Of a stretch of 8,158 nt of DNA, positions 5,802 to 8,158 are shown piece after piece. The position numbers and the translations under genes are program-made. The number at the start of each line of letters is the position of its first letter. Position 1 is the stretch's first letter. The notes beneath the pieces are model-generated. The model was not told the DNA's origin, did no database searches, and saw nothing but the letters and a program-made list of their open reading frames with translations. Source of the DNA: Candidatus Woesearchaeota archaeon (GTDB lineage: Archaea > Nanobdellota > Nanobdellia > Woesearchaeales > GW2011-AR4); NCBI GenBank assembly GCA_016185865.1, contig JACPMU010000015.1, forward strand, positions 1 to 8,158, in the 5' to 3' direction.

Positions 5802-6685
5802 TCCTTTTTGAACTTGAACCCGTTCTTTTTTGCCAGCTTCTCAATCCCGTTCACAAAATTGCTTCCGTATTGTGCAGCCTGCTTTTTGCGCCATGCAAAT
5901 TCCTTCTTCAGGCCGATAAATTCTGCTGCCTCCCTTAGTATTATTTTTTTATTGTCTTTATCAATTTTAAACATTGGATGTATGTTCATTGCGGCTTTTA
6001 CCATCTCCTTGTCCAGGAATGGGGTTCTTAACTCAAGCCCAAGGTGCTTTGCAATTGCAAAATCCCTTGCCAAGTCCCTGCCCCACATATTTTTCAGCCC
6101 GTTCCAGCATTCCTTGTGCAGTGCCTCAAAATCATTGTTTTGCAAAGCAATTTCATGCCTCTGGTAGCCTGCAAATATCTCCTCGCTTCCAATGCCGCCA
6201 AACAAGGCATTATCTCCATTAGCCAAGGCCAGTTTACCGGCAGCATATAACACAGAGCCAACGCTTACTTTGACAATGTCTGCATCGTTCAATAATTTCA
6301 CAACATTTTTGACAACGCTTTCAAATTCATCCAGGCTCAATATCTTATATTTGAAATTGAACCCGTATTCCTTTGCAATTTTCTTTGCCCATTCAATGTC
6401 ATCGGAGTTTTCAATTCCCACAGTGTAGCAGGTAAAATTGCAGTTTAATTTTTTTAAAATAAAAGAAATTAATGAGCTATCGACCCCTCCTGAAAAAAAC
6501 ACCCCTACTTTTGCTGTGATTCTTTTTTTAACTGCATTAATTATTGCTTCTGCAAGCTCCCGCTTAGCCCTTTCCTTGTTGGTTTCAAGGCTGTCAAAGC
6601 TGTTCTCCATTCCGGAAATGAATTTTACCCACAAGTCCTGCGGAATAAGCTTGTTTTCCTTCACAATTCCTAAAATTTTGGTCAT
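5774..6685 (-). CDS. Asparagine synthase-related protein (synthetase domain only)
   Basis: A 303-aa protein equal to the C-terminal ATP-pyrophosphatase domain of AsnB-type asparagine synthetases, which adenylates a carboxylate and lets ammonia displace AMP. Numbering from the ATG: the PP-loop SGGVDSS is at 65-71, GIGSEEIFAGY at 164-174 (the G-S-D/E-E block), LGLELRTPFLD at 215-225, and KKIILREAAEF ... WRKKQAAQYGS at 246-275. These are the normal catalytic blocks, so the domain looks active. The N-terminal glutaminase (Ntn) domain with its Cys-2 is absent and only about 60 unrelated residues precede the PP-loop. The enzyme must therefore use free ammonia or a partner protein, and its acceptor need not be aspartate. 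The ATG at 6685 is preferred. A TTG at 6712 would add nine residues but falls inside an inverted repeat. Only AAATAAACAAATAA-like sequence is upstream, so the promoter is unclear. Confidence 0.85.
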   Translation of the reverse strand: MTKILGIVKENKLIPQDLWVKFISGMENSFDSLETNKERAKRELAEAIINAVKKRITAKVGVFFSGGVDSSLISFILKKLNCNFTCYTVGIENSDDIEWAKKIAKEYGFNFKYKILSLDEFESVVKNVVKLLNDADIVKVSVGSVLYAAGKLALANGDNALFGGIGSEEIFAGYQRHEIALQNNDFEALHKECWNGLKNMWGRDLARDFAIAKHLGLELRTPFLDKEMVKAAMNIHPMFKIDKDNKKIILREAAEFIGLKKEFAWRKKQAAQYGSNFVNGIEKLAKKNGFKFKKDYLQSLLMK

Positions 6686-6706
6686 AGAATTGGTTATTTG
6701 TTTATT

Positions 6707-6809
6707 TGTCAAAAACCACCCATCAGTCGAATGCGAGTGAGCGAATCACTCGCTCACAACTCACTGGGCGGCATGTTTATGCACCGTCATATTCAGGTGG
6801 TTTTGGACA
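6707..6809. repeat. Long inverted repeat 1 (14-base arms)
   Basis: TGTCAAAAACCACC at 6707-6720 is complementary to GGTGGTTTTGGACA at 6796-6809 except for one A/G pair (13 of 14). The 75 bases between them hold further hairpins: the alternating one at 6733-6757, and CGGCAT/ATG-CCG at 6769-6786 with a GTTT loop and a two-base bulge. As RNA this would be a closed, branched structure. Confidence 0.6.
6733..6757. repeat. Two mutually exclusive 8-bp hairpins
   Basis: GCGAGTGA (6733-6740) pairs perfectly with TCACTCGC (6746-6753). GTGAGCGA (6737-6744) pairs perfectly with TCGCTCAC (6750-6757). The two stems overlap, so only one can form at a time. It is the most GC-rich spot in the intergenic region. 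Confidence 0.6.
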
Positions 6810-6812
6810 CTA

Positions 6813-6963
6813 CAAAATTTCACTTATTTGAAGTGGTTTTTGAGCATATGCAAAAATCAAAGATTTTTGAATATCCGAAAAACTTTGTTTTTCGTATACA
6901 TCCAAATTCCATGTAATGTTTTAGCTACACATAAACCACTTATCATAGATAAGTGGAATTTTG
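6813..6963. repeat. Long inverted repeat 2 with palindromic ends
   Basis: CAAAATTTCACTTAT (6813-6827) is complementary to ATAAGTGGAATTTTG (6949-6963) in 14 of 15 positions, the odd one being a G-U pair in RNA. Just inside, AAGTGGTTT (6831-6839) pairs perfectly with AAACCACTT (6933-6941). Each end is also a hairpin by itself: CACTT/AAGTG at 6821-6835, and CCACTTATC/GATAAGTGG at 6936-6956 with a 3-base loop. Two more hairpins sit between the ends. No clear flanking target-site duplication is seen. Confidence 0.6.
6846..6898. repeat. Two tandem 8-bp hairpins with 3-base loops
   Basis: CAAAAATC (6851-6858), AAA, GATTTTTG (6862-6869) is followed by CGAAAAAC (6876-6883), TTT, GTTTTTCG (6887-6894). 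Both stems are perfect, and both extend past one mismatch into AT pairs (ATAT/ATAT for the first, TAT/ATA-type for the second) that compete for 6872-6874. Neither is followed by a long T run. Confidence 0.6.
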
Positions 6964-7002
6964 ATGTTTAAAAAGCTTTAGTTTATCATCAAATCAGAAA
7001 TC

Positions 7003-7010
7003 ATTAAATA
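7003..7010 (+). promoter_or_regulatory. TATA box for the 71-aa protein gene
   Basis: ATTAAATA is centred about 27 bp upstream of the ATG at 7034, the spacing expected for a leaderless archaeal transcript. No Shine-Dalgarno precedes the ATG. Confidence 0.55.
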
Positions 7011-7033
7011 CTTGCCTTTTTTTTATTCCTCAT

Positions 7034-7249
7034 ATGCCAAAAGACATAAGCAAGGACGAGCAGATTGGCTTTCACAAAGGATCCTTGACAACGCTTGCAA
7101 AGGAAAGGGAAGAAATGCTCAAAATATTGTCCATAGTTGAGCAGCTCATGCAGATGCACATCAAGAACCTGCAGGAGCTGGGAGTTGATTTGCAAAAGGA
7201 GGCCCAGCAGGCAAAGACAAAAAAGCCAATTGAGGATGCCTTGAGGTAA
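7034..7249 (+). CDS. Small helical protein of unknown function
   Basis: A 71-aa protein that is almost entirely helical. The core IGFHKGSLTTLAKEREEML (11-29) runs into KILSIVEQLMQMHIKNLQELG (30-50), with regular hydrophobic spacing typical of a helical hairpin or a short coiled coil. A charged tail, KEAQQAKTKKPIEDALR, follows. It has no signal peptide, membrane segment or cysteine. I recognise no named family. The clean ATG with a TATA box about 27 bp upstream, and sensible composition, argue it is real. Its TAA stop abuts the stop codon of the convergent coiled-coil gene with no spacer. A partner role as an oligomerising or adaptor protein is only a guess. Confidence 0.65.
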   Translation: MPKDISKDEQIGFHKGSLTTLAKEREEMLKILSIVEQLMQMHIKNLQELGVDLQKEAQQAKTKKPIEDALR

Positions 7250-8158
7250 TTATTTCTTGAATAATCTGCCAAATATTCCCGGCTTTTCTTTGACATCAGG
7301 TTTTCCCTTCTCCATCTTTTTGAACAGCCCAAGGTTTCGAATGGCTTCTTCAAGCTCTTCAAACTCTGTCTTAGGAGTTTTTTGCTCTTTAGCTTTTTTT
7401 TCGGCTTCCTGTTTTTTGGCTCCATACAATGTGCCAAATATGCTCGGGCTTTTTTGCTCCTGTTTTTTCAAGCCCTCTAATTCCATCCTGTCCTGATCAA
7501 GTTCTTTTTTAAGCTTCTCCTGCCTTTCCTTTTCCTTTTGCAGCATAATCTGCTTTTTTTCCTCAGGAGTTTTATACAATCCGACCTTGTGGAAGAATTC
7601 CATCATCTTCTCTTTTCTTTGCCTAGACGATTTTTCCCGCTCCAGCCTCTTTTTATTCCTTTCAATTTCTTTTGATTTTTCTGCAGCTTCTCCCTGCTTT
7701 GCCAGCTCTTCCTGCTTTCTTTTTTTCTCCCCATCTGCCTTTTGCTTTTCCAGCTCTTTCCGCTTCCTGATTTCTTCTTCTTTTTTTGATTCTTTCTGGC
7801 GCTTTTTTTCCTCAGCAAGAATGCTCATATGCCTGTGCAATGCAAGCAGTTTATGGTAGACATCATGCTTTTGGCTTACAGGCAGAACCGAATAGATGTT
7901 TCTTGCCTCAATGTACATCATCTTTGCCTTGGGAATGTCATTATTTTTAAGGGCTTTTTTTAATTCATCAAAAGCATGATAAAACCTCTCAAGCGCGCGG
8001 GCTGCCTGCCTCTCTTCCTTCTGTTTTTCAATCTCTCTTTGCTGCCTTAACTCCAAATCTTTTCCAAGCATTTCCCTGCTTTCCTTTTCCTTTTGCAGCA
8101 GAATCTGCTTTTTTTCCTCTTCTACCCTTTTTTTCTCATCTTCCAGTTTTCTTATTAA
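7250..8158 (-). CDS. Charged coiled-coil protein, N-terminus beyond the window
   Basis: The frame stays open from the ATG at 8071 to the right edge (29 more codons, LIRKLEDEKKRVEEEKKQ...), so this is the C-terminal 302 residues of a longer protein and 8071 is not a demonstrated start. Numbering from that ATG: 1-25 is coiled coil. Residues 26-85 form a compact helical domain (ALERFYHAFDELKKAL ... AKMMYIEARNIYSVLP ... DVYHKLLALH) with tyrosine-rich, TPR-like periodicity. Residues 86-205 are extremely Lys/Glu-rich coiled coil. The tail has paired short motifs: HKVGLYK (161-167) with RNLGLFK (245-251), and SIFGTLYGAKK (210-220) with GIFGRLFKK (265-273). No catalytic motif or membrane segment is visible in the part seen. 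A structural, scaffold or cell-envelope-associated role is plausible, but no family can be named. The coding strand is strongly purine-rich. Confidence 0.75.
   Translation of the reverse strand, partial: LIRKLEDEKKRVEEEKKQILLQKEKESREMLGKDLELRQQREIEKQKEERQAARALERFYHAFDELKKALKNNDIPKAKMMYIEARNIYSVLPVSQKHDVYHKLLALHRHMSILAEEKKRQKESKKEEEIRKRKELEKQKADGEKKRKQEELAKQGEAAEKSKEIERNKKRLEREKSSRQRKEKMMEFFHKVGLYKTPEEKKQIMLQKEKERQEKLKKELDQDRMELEGLKKQEQKSPSIFGTLYGAKKQEAEKKAKEQKTPKTEFEELEEAIRNLGLFKKMEKGKPDVKEKPGIFGRLFKK
7524..7564 (-). repeat. 41-bp direct repeat, copy 1 (within coiled-coil gene)
   Basis: Identical at 40 of 41 bases to 8079-8119 (T at 7546 against G at 8101). The copies are 555 bp apart, an exact number of codons, and encode EEKKQI(M/L)LQKEKE followed by R or S. 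Confidence 0.75.
8079..8119 (-). repeat. 41-bp direct repeat, copy 2 (within coiled-coil gene)
   Basis: This is the partner of 7524-7564, in the same frame of the same gene. Protein similarity continues weakly past the repeat (ExLxKxL), suggesting duplication of a longer coiled-coil segment. Confidence 0.75.

Larger units (their letters stand above)
6686..7033. other. Gene-free, palindrome-rich intergenic stretch
   Basis: No ORF of credible composition lies here. The left part carries two long inverted repeats and at least four short hairpins (listed separately). AAACCACYY-type words recur in both orientations at 6712, 6796, 6831 and 6933. The right end holds the promoter of the 71-aa gene. 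I found no tRNA, rRNA, SRP or RNase P RNA signature. Confidence 0.6.

Noticed and set aside
6698..6916. 72-aa plus-strand reading frame across the palindromes
   Set aside because: Its composition merely mirrors the inverted repeats; it has no promoter spacing or ribosome site.
6707..6963. CRISPR array
   Set aside because: The repeats are inverted, unevenly spaced and diverged, with no constant-length spacers and no cas genes nearby.
6980..7010. Box C/D sRNA on the minus strand (CTGA next to TGATGA)
   Set aside because: The D'/C'-like pair is present, but there is no proper upstream C box with a guide and no downstream D box.
7072..7437. 121-aa minus-strand reading frame
   Set aside because: It overlaps the 71-aa gene and is a shifted frame of the purine-rich coiled-coil gene, which explains its lysine runs.

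Overview
The window reads as a piece of an archaeal chromosome. It carries the C-terminal end of the archaeal/eukaryotic-type translation initiation factor aIF5B, a stand-alone COG3270-type (NOL1/NOP2/fmu) RNA-binding protein and a DUF371 protein. Several genes have a TATA box about 25-30 bp upstream of the first codon, as in leaderless archaeal transcripts. Small lysine-rich proteins, AT-rich DNA and a stand-alone asparagine-synthase domain fit a DPANN-type lineage (Woesearchaeota/Pacearchaeota-like). That lineage is an inference; no rRNA is present to fix it.

Layout: (a) 1-994, plus strand: end of aIF5B, then the COG3270 protein, both translation/ribosome housekeeping. (b) 1011-4451, minus strand: a block of three genes, read 569-aa protein, then 330-aa protein, then GNAT acetyltransferase. 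Read by eye, the first two look like the two halves of a RelA/SpoT homologue (RSH) on separate genes. The first has an HD-hydrolase domain with its metal-binding residues in place. The second has a divergent synthetase-like domain whose catalytic glutamate position appears to be glutamine. These three proteins have arginine at least equal to lysine, unlike their lysine-rich neighbours, so the block may have been acquired. (c) 4645-5389, minus strand: a small winged-helix-like protein followed 19 bp later by DUF371, probably one operon. (d) 5390-5495: a compact divergent promoter region with two TATA boxes flanking a near-perfect 24-bp palindrome. The plus-strand gene leaving it (5496-5801) is a winged-helix regulator, the obvious candidate to bind the palindrome. 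(e) 5774-6685, minus strand: asparagine-synthase synthetase domain without a glutaminase domain; it overlaps the regulator tail to tail.

(f) 6686-7033 has no gene but is packed with inverted repeats: two long ones (6707-6809 and 6813-6963) and several nested short hairpins, sharing an AAACCACYY word. It could be a structured RNA, a small palindromic mobile element or a binding-site array. (g) 7034-7249, plus strand: a 71-aa helical protein with a leaderless-type promoter. It abuts the stop codon of (h), a highly charged coiled-coil protein on the minus strand that runs off the right edge.

The strongest candidates for something undescribed are the split RSH-like pair with its possibly dead synthetase, the operator between the two divergent winged-helix genes, and the palindrome-rich non-coding stretch.
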